Assembly: GCA_964482585.1 (NCBI GenBank)
Contig: CAYZYO010000073.1
Coordinates: forward strand, 1 to 12,653
Length of the DNA stretch: 12,653 bases
Direction: 5' to 3'
Source: CAYZYO01 sp964482585
GTDB taxonomy: Bacteria > Bacillota > Syntrophomonadia > Syntrophomonadales > Syntrophomonadaceae
Shown here: one piece after another, positions 6,408-12,653 of the stretch
Numbering within the stretch: the stretch's first letter is position 1
How the letters are laid out: every line of letters begins with the position of its first letter
Program-made: the position numbers and the translations under genes
The notes under the pieces: model-generated
Told to the model about the DNA's origin: nothing
Database searches by the model: none
The model's input: the letters and a program-made list of their open reading frames with translations, nothing else

Positions 6408-6553
6408 TTTGCATAATGCAAAAACATGTTCTGTCTGAGTTCAAGCTAGAATCTTTAGCTCCTTTGGTTTTGCTTTAGGCTGACAATTAAGCCGGAGACT
6501 AAAGTCTCCTCTATGGATTCTAAATTGACATGAAAAAGATAACTATGCAAAAT
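6408..6553. repeat. Right arm of the long imperfect inverted repeat
   Basis: Reverse-complement partner of 5543-5692, starting 66 bases after the cysteine-cluster gene stop. CAAAAACATGT near 6419-6428, TAGAATCTTTAGCTCCTTTG within 6448-6470 and CCTCTATGGAT (6508-6518) mirror the left arm. Outer similarity ends at AACTATGCAAAAT (6541-6553). Its hairpin GGAGACTAAAGTCTCC (6494-6509) is perfectly self-complementary around a 2-base centre, so this arm is better preserved than the left. No clear target-site duplication was found outside the two arms. Confidence 0.75.
6525..6553 (+). promoter_or_regulatory. Candidate promoter of the cysteine synthase gene, at the edge of the right arm
   Basis: A consensus TTGACA (6525-6530) stands 17 bases before CAAAAT (6548-6553), which matches 4 of 6 positions of the -10 consensus. 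A start near 6560 would give a leader of about 60 bases to the gene at 6623. The element lies in the outer part of the repeat arm and points outward. Confidence 0.45.
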
Positions 6554-6622
6554 CCTTATTACAGATATTAAGCCAATAAAGATTATGTTTAATTTATAGA
6601 TATTGTTTGGGGGGTCTTTTTT

Positions 6623-7657
6623 TTGAAATGGGATAATAACCGCAAGATATTTGATAGTGTACTTGATACTATTGGACGTACAGCTATGATTAGATTAAAT
6701 AAAATATCTTCTGATATTAATGCTGATATTTGTGTTAAATTAGAATACTCTAATCCAAGTGGCAGCTTAAAAGACCGGGTAGCCTGTGCAATAGTTGAAA
6801 AGGCAGAACAAAGAGGAGAATTAACACCCGGTATGATACTTCTTGAAGGAACTACCGGCAATACTGGAATAGCCACAGCTATGGTAGGTGCAGCTAAAGG
6901 CTACCGGGTTATAATAGTTATGCCTGAAGGTATGAGTCAAGAAAGAAAGAAAATAATTCGTGCTTATGGTGCAGAATTAATCCTTACCCCGGGAGCGGAA
7001 ACAGATGTTGATCTGGTATTGGAAGAAGTAAATAAACTAAAAAGTAAATATGGTAGTCAGGTATTCGAGATAGGTCAGTTTTACCGTCAGGATAACCTTA
7101 ATGCACATATAGATAACACAGCTCCAGAAATCTGGGAACAGACTGAAGGGAAACTAGATGTATTTATAATGTGCCAGGGAACTGGTGGTACTGTAACCGG
7201 AAATGCCAGGTATCTAAAAGAAAAAAACCCAGATATTAAAGTCTTTATTTCGGAACCAGAAGAATCACCAATGTTGTCATACGGGCAAATAGGTCAACAT
7301 AAAATTCAGGGAATTGCAGACGGACTGATACCTGAAATTCTCGATCTGCAGTATATAGACGGTATAGTTCTGGTCAGCTCTAATGAAGCTATCCAAATGG
7401 CTCAAGAAGCAGCAAGTAAAGAGGGAATATTCTGCGGCATTTCTTCAGGATGTAATATAGCTGCAGCCAAAAAGGTTGCTGCAGAACATCCAGATAAAAA
7501 ATGTATCGTTACTATGGTAAATGATAATGGTCTGCGTTACTTATCAACTGAACTATGCGGTACTGTAAATGAACGAGAAATCTTGGACCGGGAATATACT
7601 TTAAGCAAAACCGACCTGGAAACCCTTGCTAAATATGATTTTGAAATAATAAAATAG
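6623..7657 (+). CDS. Cysteine synthase family PLP enzyme (CysK/CBS fold)
   Basis: The 344-aa fold type II PLP enzyme most likely makes cysteine from O-acetylserine (or a similar activated serine) and sulfide. The PLP lysine is Lys50 in NPSGSLKDR (44-52). EGTTGNTG (75-82) is the substrate loop, GTGGT (186-190) the phosphate cradle, IQGIADGLIPEIL (228-240) the usual dimer/closure segment, and Ser275 in ISSGCN the PLP nitrogen ligand. There is no N-terminal heme region or C-terminal CBS pair. The substrate loop differs from the common EPTSGNTG, so cystathionine beta-synthase or another beta-replacement activity is possible. The TTG start has GGGGGGT (6609-6615) eight bases before it, an unusual ribosome site that needs G-U pairs. 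The gene is on the plus strand, against the flanking core genes, and converges on proA. Confidence 0.88.
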   Translation: MKWDNNRKIFDSVLDTIGRTAMIRLNKISSDINADICVKLEYSNPSGSLKDRVACAIVEKAEQRGELTPGMILLEGTTGNTGIATAMVGAAKGYRVIIVMPEGMSQERKKIIRAYGAELILTPGAETDVDLVLEEVNKLKSKYGSQVFEIGQFYRQDNLNAHIDNTAPEIWEQTEGKLDVFIMCQGTGGTVTGNARYLKEKNPDIKVFISEPEESPMLSYGQIGQHKIQGIADGLIPEILDLQYIDGIVLVSSNEAIQMAQEAASKEGIFCGISSGCNIAAAKKVAAEHPDKKCIVTMVNDNGLRYLSTELCGTVNEREILDREYTLSKTDLETLAKYDFEIIK

Positions 7658-7670
7658 AACAGGTTAGGCA

Positions 7671-7695
7671 AGGTGCCGGGTATTACCCGGCACCT
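7671..7695 (+). terminator. Terminator hairpin between the cysteine synthase gene and proA
   Basis: AGGTGCCGGGT (7671-7681) pairs perfectly with ACCCGGCACCT (7685-7695) around a 3-base loop. The plus-strand tail TAATTTCTATT is moderately T-rich, while the minus-strand tail is not. It should end the plus-strand gene and may slow transcripts coming from proA, whose stop codon is five bases away. Confidence 0.7.
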
Positions 7696-7700
7696 AATTT

Positions 7701-8963
7701 CTATTCCCTGATTTGTCCATCACCATAAATAACAAATTTAGTAGTGGTTAGCTCGGCCAAACCCATAGGCCCACGTGCATGGAGTTTTTGAGTGCTAATA
7801 CCCATCTCGGCCCCGAAACCAAAAATATTTCCATCGGTGAAACGAGTAGAAGCATTGGCATAAACTGAAGAGGCATCCACAGCAGACATAAACGTGCGAA
7901 CATTACTGTAGTTTTCACTCACTATAGCTTCACTATGCCCGGTTCCATGAGTGTTTATGTGCTCGATAGCTTCGTCCAGGCTGTCAACAATCTTGACTGC
8001 AAGAATTAGATCTAAATATTCTTCATCCCAATCATCTTCAGTAGCCGGTTTGAGTCCCGGAACAATCTTATTAGTATCTTTACATGCGCGTATTTCTACA
8101 TCTGCCTGCTGCAGCTCCTGTAACGCTGGAGGAAGAAACTCCCCGGCAATTTTTCTGTGCACCAGCAGGGTTTCTACAGCATTACAAACTGAAGGACGCT
8201 GTACTTTGGCATTAAAGGTAATCCTTTGAGCTTTACCTAAATCAGCAAAGTCATCTATATAGACGTGGCAGTTACCCATACCGGTCATAATTATAGGTAC
8301 AGTTGCATTCCTGGCCACAACCTGTTTTAATCCAAAACCACCACGGGGTATTAAAACATCAAGGTAATCATTCATCTTCATCATAAATACAGCAGCCTGA
8401 CGATCTTCACTCTCAACCAATTGGATAGCTCCTTCCGGCATCCCATGTTTTTCAGCCGCAGAAGCAATTGTTTGCGCTATAATTCTATTAGAATTGATAG
8501 CTTCTTTTCCTCCCCGGAGTAAAATCGCATTGCCCGCTTTCAAGCATAAACCGGCAGCATCAGCAGTAACATTGGGCCTGGATTCGTAGATTATGCCTAT
8601 TACACCTATGGGGGTTCTAATACGCCCAACATCCAGACCATTTGGCCTTTTCCACATGCCCAGGATTTCCCCTACGGGATCTGGAAGTAATGCTATTTCT
8701 CTTAGTCCCTGGGCCATATCTTTTATACGATTCTCATTAAGGGTTAAACGTTCCAATAACGCTGAGGTAAGTCCCTGCTCTTTTCCTTTTTGTAAGTCGA
8801 TTATATTGGCTTTGATAATCTCCTCGATATTTGCTTCCAGGGCATCTGCCATAGCTATAATAGCATCATTTTTTAGATTAGTAGATGCGGTTGCTAAAAA
8901 CCTGGATGCTTTTTTGGCCTTCTGCCCTTGTTCAATAAGTGCTTTTTCAAAACCATTATCCAT
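7701..8963 (-). CDS. proA: Gamma-glutamyl phosphate reductase
   Basis: The 420-aa cytoplasmic enzyme reduces gamma-glutamyl phosphate with NADPH to glutamate semialdehyde, the second step of proline synthesis. It has the aldehyde dehydrogenase-like fold. The family stretch GVIGIIYESRPNVTADA begins at residue 120, LKAGNAILLRGGKEA follows at 141, and the catalytic Cys260 lies in RPSVCNA. The C-terminal FGFGAEMGISTQKLHARGPM is the family hallmark. The frame is open 33 codons further upstream into proB, but ATG 8963 is chosen because AAAGGAGAG (8979-8971) lies seven bases before it and the N-terminus then matches the family. It follows proB by 25 bases. In related clusters nadD comes next; here an island intervenes. 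Confidence 0.97.
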   Translation of the reverse strand: MDNGFEKALIEQGQKAKKASRFLATASTNLKNDAIIAMADALEANIEEIIKANIIDLQKGKEQGLTSALLERLTLNENRIKDMAQGLREIALLPDPVGEILGMWKRPNGLDVGRIRTPIGVIGIIYESRPNVTADAAGLCLKAGNAILLRGGKEAINSNRIIAQTIASAAEKHGMPEGAIQLVESEDRQAAVFMMKMNDYLDVLIPRGGFGLKQVVARNATVPIIMTGMGNCHVYIDDFADLGKAQRITFNAKVQRPSVCNAVETLLVHRKIAGEFLPPALQELQQADVEIRACKDTNKIVPGLKPATEDDWDEEYLDLILAVKIVDSLDEAIEHINTHGTGHSEAIVSENYSNVRTFMSAVDASSVYANASTRFTDGNIFGFGAEMGISTQKLHARGPMGLAELTTTKFVIYGDGQIRE

Positions 8964-8988
8964 TTCCCATCTCTCCTTTGCTGAAAAA

Positions 8989-10119
8989 TTATATATGTTC
9001 AACCCAGAGATTATTTCTATGAATAACCTCATCATAATCTTTTTCACCAAGTATTTCCTCAATCTTTGAGGTCTTTTTACCCATAATAAGCTGTATTTCT
9101 TCTGAACTATAGTTGACTACTCCCCGGGCTATTTCTGACCTATCTGGTACTACAACTGATACCACCGTTCCGCGTTCAAATTCACCTTCAACTTCTATTA
9201 TACCTGAAGGCAAGAGGCTCTTACCTTTTTTAAGCAGTGCGGTTTCCGCTCCTGAATCTATTACTACCTTTCCCTGGGCTACAGTGCCAAATGCTATCCA
9301 TTTTTTCCTGGCATGCATTCTCTCTTCCCGGGGAATAAAAATTGTCCCCAGTTCTTCGCCGGCTATTATCCTGCGAATAATGCCCTCAATATCGCTATTA
9401 GCAATAACCATAGGTATTCCTGCAGTCATACACATACGAGCCGCCTTTAGCTTGGTAAACATGCCTCCACTGGAAAAACTGCTGCCGCAGTTTTTAGAAT
9501 TCTCAACCATTAAATTGGTAATTTCCATTACCTCACTCTGTAAACAGGCATCCTTGTCTTTTCTGGGGTCACTATTATAAAGCCCATTAACATCTGATAG
9601 TATTATCAATAAATCAGCATCAATAAGCCCGGTTACCATTGCCGAAAGGGTATCATTATCTCCAAACTTAATCTCCTCAACGATTACCGTATCATTTTCA
9701 TTAATAATAGGTATTACCTTCATTCCTAAAAGTGCCATTAATGCATTTGTAGCATTTAAATAGCGTATCCTTTCATCCAGATCCCCCCTGGTAAGCAATA
9801 CCTGGGCAACTGTCTTACTATATTCAGCAAATAACTTTTCATAAAGATGCAGTAAGGCTCCCTGTCCTATTGCTGCCAGCGCCTGCTTTTGGGGCATGGT
9901 TTTTGGTACTTTCTTAAGACCCATTCGATTAGCCCCAATTCCAATAGCTCCAGAGCTGACTAAAAGTACTTCTCTACCCTGATTATGTAAATCGGCAAGT
10001 TCCCTTACCAACCTTTCTATACGGTAAAGGTTAAGCTGCCCGTTATCATGAGTAAGTGAACTGGTACCCAACTTTACTACAATGCGATTACAGTTTTTCA
10101 ATGCTTCCCGCACATTCAT
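8989..10119 (-). CDS. proB: Glutamate 5-kinase
   Basis: The 376-aa cytoplasmic enzyme phosphorylates glutamate on its side chain with ATP, the first and feedback-inhibited step of proline synthesis. The amino acid kinase domain shows VVKLGTSSLT (about 14-23), LLVSSGAIGIG, INENDTV, FGDNDTLSAMV and SDVNGLY. The usual TGGM-TK substrate segment appears as SSGGMFTKLKAA. A C-terminal PUA domain (from about residue 275) is present, as in the long bacterial form. ATG 10119 is chosen over the in-frame GTG 10128, which sits only two bases from the GGAGAT site. The spacing of GGAG to the ATG (11 bases) is somewhat long. It forms the proBA pair with proA and lies 60 bases after obgE with no terminator between. 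Confidence 0.97.
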   Translation of the reverse strand: MNVREALKNCNRIVVKLGTSSLTHDNGQLNLYRIERLVRELADLHNQGREVLLVSSGAIGIGANRMGLKKVPKTMPQKQALAAIGQGALLHLYEKLFAEYSKTVAQVLLTRGDLDERIRYLNATNALMALLGMKVIPIINENDTVIVEEIKFGDNDTLSAMVTGLIDADLLIILSDVNGLYNSDPRKDKDACLQSEVMEITNLMVENSKNCGSSFSSGGMFTKLKAARMCMTAGIPMVIANSDIEGIIRRIIAGEELGTIFIPREERMHARKKWIAFGTVAQGKVVIDSGAETALLKKGKSLLPSGIIEVEGEFERGTVVSVVVPDRSEIARGVVNYSSEEIQLIMGKKTSKIEEILGEKDYDEVIHRNNLWVEHI

Positions 10120-10179
10120 ATATACCACATCTCCAAATACTTAGTTTTTTGCCTTTGTCGGCTTGTTCAGGATTGCAAA

Positions 10180-11439
10180 TTATTCACTGTATTCAAACTC
10201 CATGTCTCCTATCTTTACAGTGTCACCAGGGGTAATTCCCTTTTCTTTTAAAACCTCTTCTAACCCCATTTTAGTTATTATCCTTTGAAAACGCTGCAGG
10301 CCTTCGTCAGTATTAAAATTGGTCATAGCAAATAGCTTTTCTATTCGCTTTCCACTTACTTGATATATCCCATCTATAATATTAATTTCAAAAGGTACTT
10401 CACTTTCATATTTCCTAATCACCGGTTCTTCCTTAACTATAGAGTCTTCTGGAATGCTTTTTATAAGTATATTTGTTTTTTCCACTAAATTATCAAGGCC
10501 CTGCCCGGTTGCAGCAGATATACAACAGATCTTGTCTGCCCATTTTTCATATAGTTTTATTATATTTTCTTTTGCTTCAGGAATATCCATTTTGTTAGCT
10601 ACAATAAGAAAAGGACGTTGTAATAAGCTTACATCATGCTGTTCTAATTCCTGGCGAAGGACGTTATAATCACTTAATACATCTCTACCTTCTGTTTCTG
10701 CAGCATCGAGTACAAAAAGTAATACTTTAGTTCTTTCTATATGGCGAAGAAAATTATGTCCCAAACCGGTACCCTTATGAGCACCTTCAATAAGCCCTGG
10801 GATATCGGCTACAACAAATGACTCCCGGTCTTTAGTTAGTACAACTCCTAAATTGGGTATTAAGGTAGTAAAAGGATAATCGGCAATTTTAGGTCTAGCG
10901 GCAGATATCCTGGAAATAAGGGTTGATTTGCCGGCATTGGGAAACCCCACCAGGCCTACATCTGCAAGCAGTTTTAGCTCCAGCCTAATCCATCTTTCCT
11001 CTCCAGGCTCACCATTTTCAGATATAGAGGGGGCTTTATTCCTGGCTGAAGCAAACCTGCTGTTGCCTCTCCCCCCCCTGCCGCCTTTGGTAACTATTAC
11101 TTCCTGTCCAGCCTCTACCATATCCGCTATTAATTCTCCAGTATCATCATCTCTTATTATAGTACCTGGAGGTACTTTAACTATCATGTCTTCACCAGAA
11201 GCACCATGCATGTTCTTGCCTAAACCATGTGCACCCCTTGGTGCTTTAAAATGTCTCTTGTATTTAAAATCCATCAAGGTTCTCAAACCTTCATCTGCTT
11301 TAAAGATTACATTTCCTCCTCGTCCGCCATCCCCCCCGGCGGGACCACCCATAGGCACATATTTTTCCCGGCGAAAAGCTACTATGCCATTTCCCCCATC
11401 TCCTCCTTTAACATATACCCTGGCCTGATCAACAAACAT
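10180..11439 (-). CDS. obgE: GTPase ObgE/CgtA
   Basis: The 419-aa essential GTPase is involved in 50S ribosome assembly and stress/sporulation signalling. The glycine-rich Obg domain fills residues 1-156. The G domain has GFPNAGKST (165-173), DIPG (212-215), NKMD (282-285) and SAA in the G5 loop (about 308-310). A C-terminal OCT domain follows from about 345 to the end. ATG 11439 is preferred over upstream in-frame codons because AAGGAG (11452-11447) lies seven bases before it and the protein starts MFVDQARVYVKGGDGG as the family does. That ribosome site overlaps the end of spo0B, and only four bases separate the genes, pointing to coupled translation, as between spo0B and obg of Bacillus. 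Confidence 0.98.
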   Translation of the reverse strand: MFVDQARVYVKGGDGGNGIVAFRREKYVPMGGPAGGDGGRGGNVIFKADEGLRTLMDFKYKRHFKAPRGAHGLGKNMHGASGEDMIVKVPPGTIIRDDDTGELIADMVEAGQEVIVTKGGRGGRGNSRFASARNKAPSISENGEPGEERWIRLELKLLADVGLVGFPNAGKSTLISRISAARPKIADYPFTTLIPNLGVVLTKDRESFVVADIPGLIEGAHKGTGLGHNFLRHIERTKVLLFVLDAAETEGRDVLSDYNVLRQELEQHDVSLLQRPFLIVANKMDIPEAKENIIKLYEKWADKICCISAATGQGLDNLVEKTNILIKSIPEDSIVKEEPVIRKYESEVPFEINIIDGIYQVSGKRIEKLFAMTNFNTDEGLQRFQRIITKMGLEEVLKEKGITPGDTVKIGDMEFEYSE

Positions 11440-11443
11440 GACC

Positions 11444-11893
11444 TCACTCCTTGATACTAATCGTAGTTGGATTCTCTTGAAGCACTTCACCATTAAAGAC
11501 CATTCTTACCCCATTATCGTTTTGATATAATGAAAGATAAACGACCGGCTCCTCGTTAATAACCTCTAGATGCCTGGTTAATTCTACCAGGCTGTTAAAC
11601 GGCTCATTATTATCTATTAATACAGCAGGTTTATGTATATCCAATTCTTTATACCTTAATATAATTCCCAAATCCCTTGCCATTAATATTTGTTCAAATA
11701 AGTATAAAGCAATTTTTGCACTACTAGTTTCAAAAATCCTTCGTTGATCTGCCATTTCTTCAATTATGCTGTTAATATATTTTTTGACATCGCTATATCT
11801 TTGTAATTCAATATATCCACTTATCACCTGCAGGTGGTTGCCGAAATCATGCCTCATTCTTCTGATAATATCTACTGTTTTTTGCGTTTCCAA
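11444..11893 (-). CDS. spo0B: Spo0B-like sporulation phosphotransferase
   Basis: The short 149-aa protein has an N-terminal helical-hairpin H-box RMRHDFGNHLQVISGYIELQ (13-32) of the Spo0B/sensor-kinase dimerisation type. His15 is the expected phosphate-accepting residue. In Bacillus, Spo0B passes phosphate from Spo0F to Spo0A and its gene lies between rpmA and obg, exactly as here. The C-terminal part (about 75-149) corresponds to the degenerate kinase-like domain but is short, and no ATP-binding N, G1 or G2 boxes are visible, so phosphotransfer rather than kinase activity is inferred. The start is taken as TTG 11893, six bases after AGGAGGG (11908-11902 region). An in-frame GTG at 11917 would overlap that site. 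About 40 residues shorter than Bacillus Spo0B. Confidence 0.82.
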   Translation of the reverse strand: METQKTVDIIRRMRHDFGNHLQVISGYIELQRYSDVKKYINSIIEEMADQRRIFETSSAKIALYLFEQILMARDLGIILRYKELDIHKPAVLIDNNEPFNSLVELTRHLEVINEEPVVYLSLYQNDNGVRMVFNGEVLQENPTTISIKE

Positions 11894-11928
11894 TACCTTC
11901 CCTCCTAATATTATCACCTAATAATAAC

Positions 11929-11955
11929 AAAAAACCCCTGAAAACTCCAGGGGCT
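11929..11955 (-). terminator. Intrinsic terminator after rpmA
   Basis: On the minus strand CCCCTG pairs with CAGGGG (plus-strand positions 11948-11953 and 11935-11940) around a 7-base loop, followed by six T residues and GTT. It stands 27 bases after the rpmA stop and before spo0B. It should end most rplU-rpmA transcripts and leave spo0B-obgE-proBA to read-through or to a promoter I could not identify in the 35 bases that remain. Confidence 0.85.
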
Positions 11956-11981
11956 AAATCATAACCATCAATATACGATAA

Positions 11982-12254
11982 TTACATGGTAACAGTATCA
12001 GCTAAGGGATAAACACTTACCTGTTTTTTTGTCTTGCCTTTTCTCTCAAATTTGACCTTCCCGTCAACAACTGCAAACAAGGTATCGTCTTTGCCAATCA
12101 TCACATTGTTCCCGGGATGAACTTTCGTTCCTCTTTGTCTAACCAGAATATTCCCGGCGGTAACCACTTGACCATCATATCTTTTAACACCAAGCCTCTT
12201 AGACTCACTGTCTCTTCCATTTTTAGAACTACCAACACCCTTTTTATGAGCCAT
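11982..12254 (-). CDS. rpmA: 50S ribosomal protein L27
   Basis: The 90-aa ribosomal protein has an N-terminus that reaches the peptidyl transferase centre. It begins MAHKKGVGSSKNGRDSESKR, the mature L27 sequence, and contains the signature region PGNNVMIGKDDTLFAVVDG. ATG 12254 has AGGAGG (12268-12263) eight bases upstream. Three upstream codons in frame lie within the ribosome site and are not translated. Many Firmicutes L27 proteins carry a short extension ending in FFA that the protease Prp removes. None is present here, and no prp gene lies between rplU and rpmA. Confidence 0.98.
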   Translation of the reverse strand: MAHKKGVGSSKNGRDSESKRLGVKRYDGQVVTAGNILVRQRGTKVHPGNNVMIGKDDTLFAVVDGKVKFERKGKTKKQVSVYPLADTVTM

Positions 12255-12292
12255 TATTAGCACCTCCTAATAACTTATTAATATATTACCTT

Positions 12293-12607
12293 CTAACCAT
12301 CTATTTTTTCAATCTGTATTTTGGTATATGCTTGACGATGCCCTTGTTTTTTACGATAATTTTTTCTCTTCTTATATTTAAAAACTGTAATTTTTTTTCC
12401 CTTGCCGTGTTGTACAACTTTAACCGTAACTTTGGCATCCTTAACCAGGGGATTCCCAATTTTAATCGTACCGTTCTCATCATTAACCATAAGTACCTGG
12501 TCAATAATCAACCTTTCTCCCGGTTCTGCTGCCAGCTTTTCAACTTTTAGCCACATGCCTTCATTAACCTTATACTGTTTACCACCGGTTTCAATTACTG
12601 CATACAT
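12293..12607 (-). CDS. rplU: 50S ribosomal protein L21
   Basis: The 104-aa protein binds 23S rRNA. It starts MYAVIETGGKQYKV and carries the family signature KYKKRKNYRKKQGHRQ near the C-terminus. GGAGGTG (12621-12615) lies about seven bases before the ATG. It is followed by rpmA after only 38 bases, the usual order but without the prp gene common in Firmicutes. The ATG overlaps the TAA of the preceding frame (TAATG), which suggests translational coupling. The rplU promoter must lie outside the window. Confidence 0.98.
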   Translation of the reverse strand: MYAVIETGGKQYKVNEGMWLKVEKLAAEPGERLIIDQVLMVNDENGTIKIGNPLVKDAKVTVKVVQHGKGKKITVFKYKKRKNYRKKQGHRQAYTKIQIEKIDG

Positions 12608-12653
12608 TAATTCGCACCTCCACCTTTTTTAGACTCGCCAGTTACCAGGTAGG
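12607..12653 (-). CDS. C-terminal end of a gene upstream of rplU (partial)
   Basis: The minus-strand frame entering from the window edge reads YLVTGESKKGGGAN and stops at TAA (12609-12607), overlapping the rplU ATG as TAATG. The stop overlap and the absence of any terminator suggest a real gene tail co-transcribed with rplU. In many Clostridia an Rne/Rng-type ribonuclease gene precedes rplU, but 14 residues are too few to identify it. The lysine-glycine run partly reflects the rplU ribosome site. Confidence 0.45.
   Translation of the reverse strand, partial: YLVTGESKKGGGAN

Noticed and set aside
8964..9062. 33-codon upstream extension of proA into proB
   Set aside because: The ribosome site at 8979-8971 and family N-terminus both place the start at 8963.

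Overview
The window reads as a chromosomal segment of a low-GC, Gram-positive, probably endospore-forming Clostridia-type bacterium. A placement near Syntrophomonadaceae is only a guess. The grounds are AT-rich coding sequence, strong AGGAGG-type ribosome binding sites, several TTG starts, a T-box leader on an aminoacyl-tRNA synthetase gene, a Spo0B-like gene between rpmA and obgE, and the cluster rplU-rpmA-spo0B-obgE-proB-proA with nadD-yqeK-rsfS.

Layout. Bases 92-448 hold a consensus sigma-A promoter and a leucine T-box leader (specifier CUC) for leuS (476-2953, +). A complete tRNA-Ala(GGC) gene with encoded CCA (297-372) lies inside this leader, between the codon-reading stem I and the T-box antiterminator/terminator. 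leuS ends at a hairpin terminator and converges on rsfS (3035-3388, -), yqeK (3426-3998, -) and nadD (4000-4626, -), which form a tight minus-strand operon.

Bases 4627-7700 look like an accessory island that separates nadD from proA. It holds about 1 kb of repeat-rich non-coding DNA: decamer tandem repeats, a REP-like hairpin pair, and the left arm of a long imperfect inverted repeat. After it come a plus-strand cysteine-cluster (YkgJ-like) gene, the matching right arm of the inverted repeat, and a plus-strand cysteine synthase family gene. A strong hairpin at 7671-7695 closes the island.

Bases 7701-12653, all minus strand, are core genes: rplU and rpmA (ribosomal proteins L21 and L27), an intrinsic terminator, then spo0B-like, obgE, proB and proA. 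A 14-residue tail of an upstream gene overlaps the rplU start. There is no prp (ysxB) gene between rplU and rpmA, and the L27 protein lacks the N-terminal extension that Prp removes in many Firmicutes, so the two absences agree.

The genes cover ribosome assembly and silencing (L21, L27, ObgE, RsfS), leucyl-tRNA charging, NAD synthesis, Ap4A turnover, proline synthesis and sporulation phosphorelay. The most unusual object is the tRNA gene nested in the T-box leader. The second is the cysteine-cluster gene framed by about 150-bp inverted repeats that carry REP-like hairpins.
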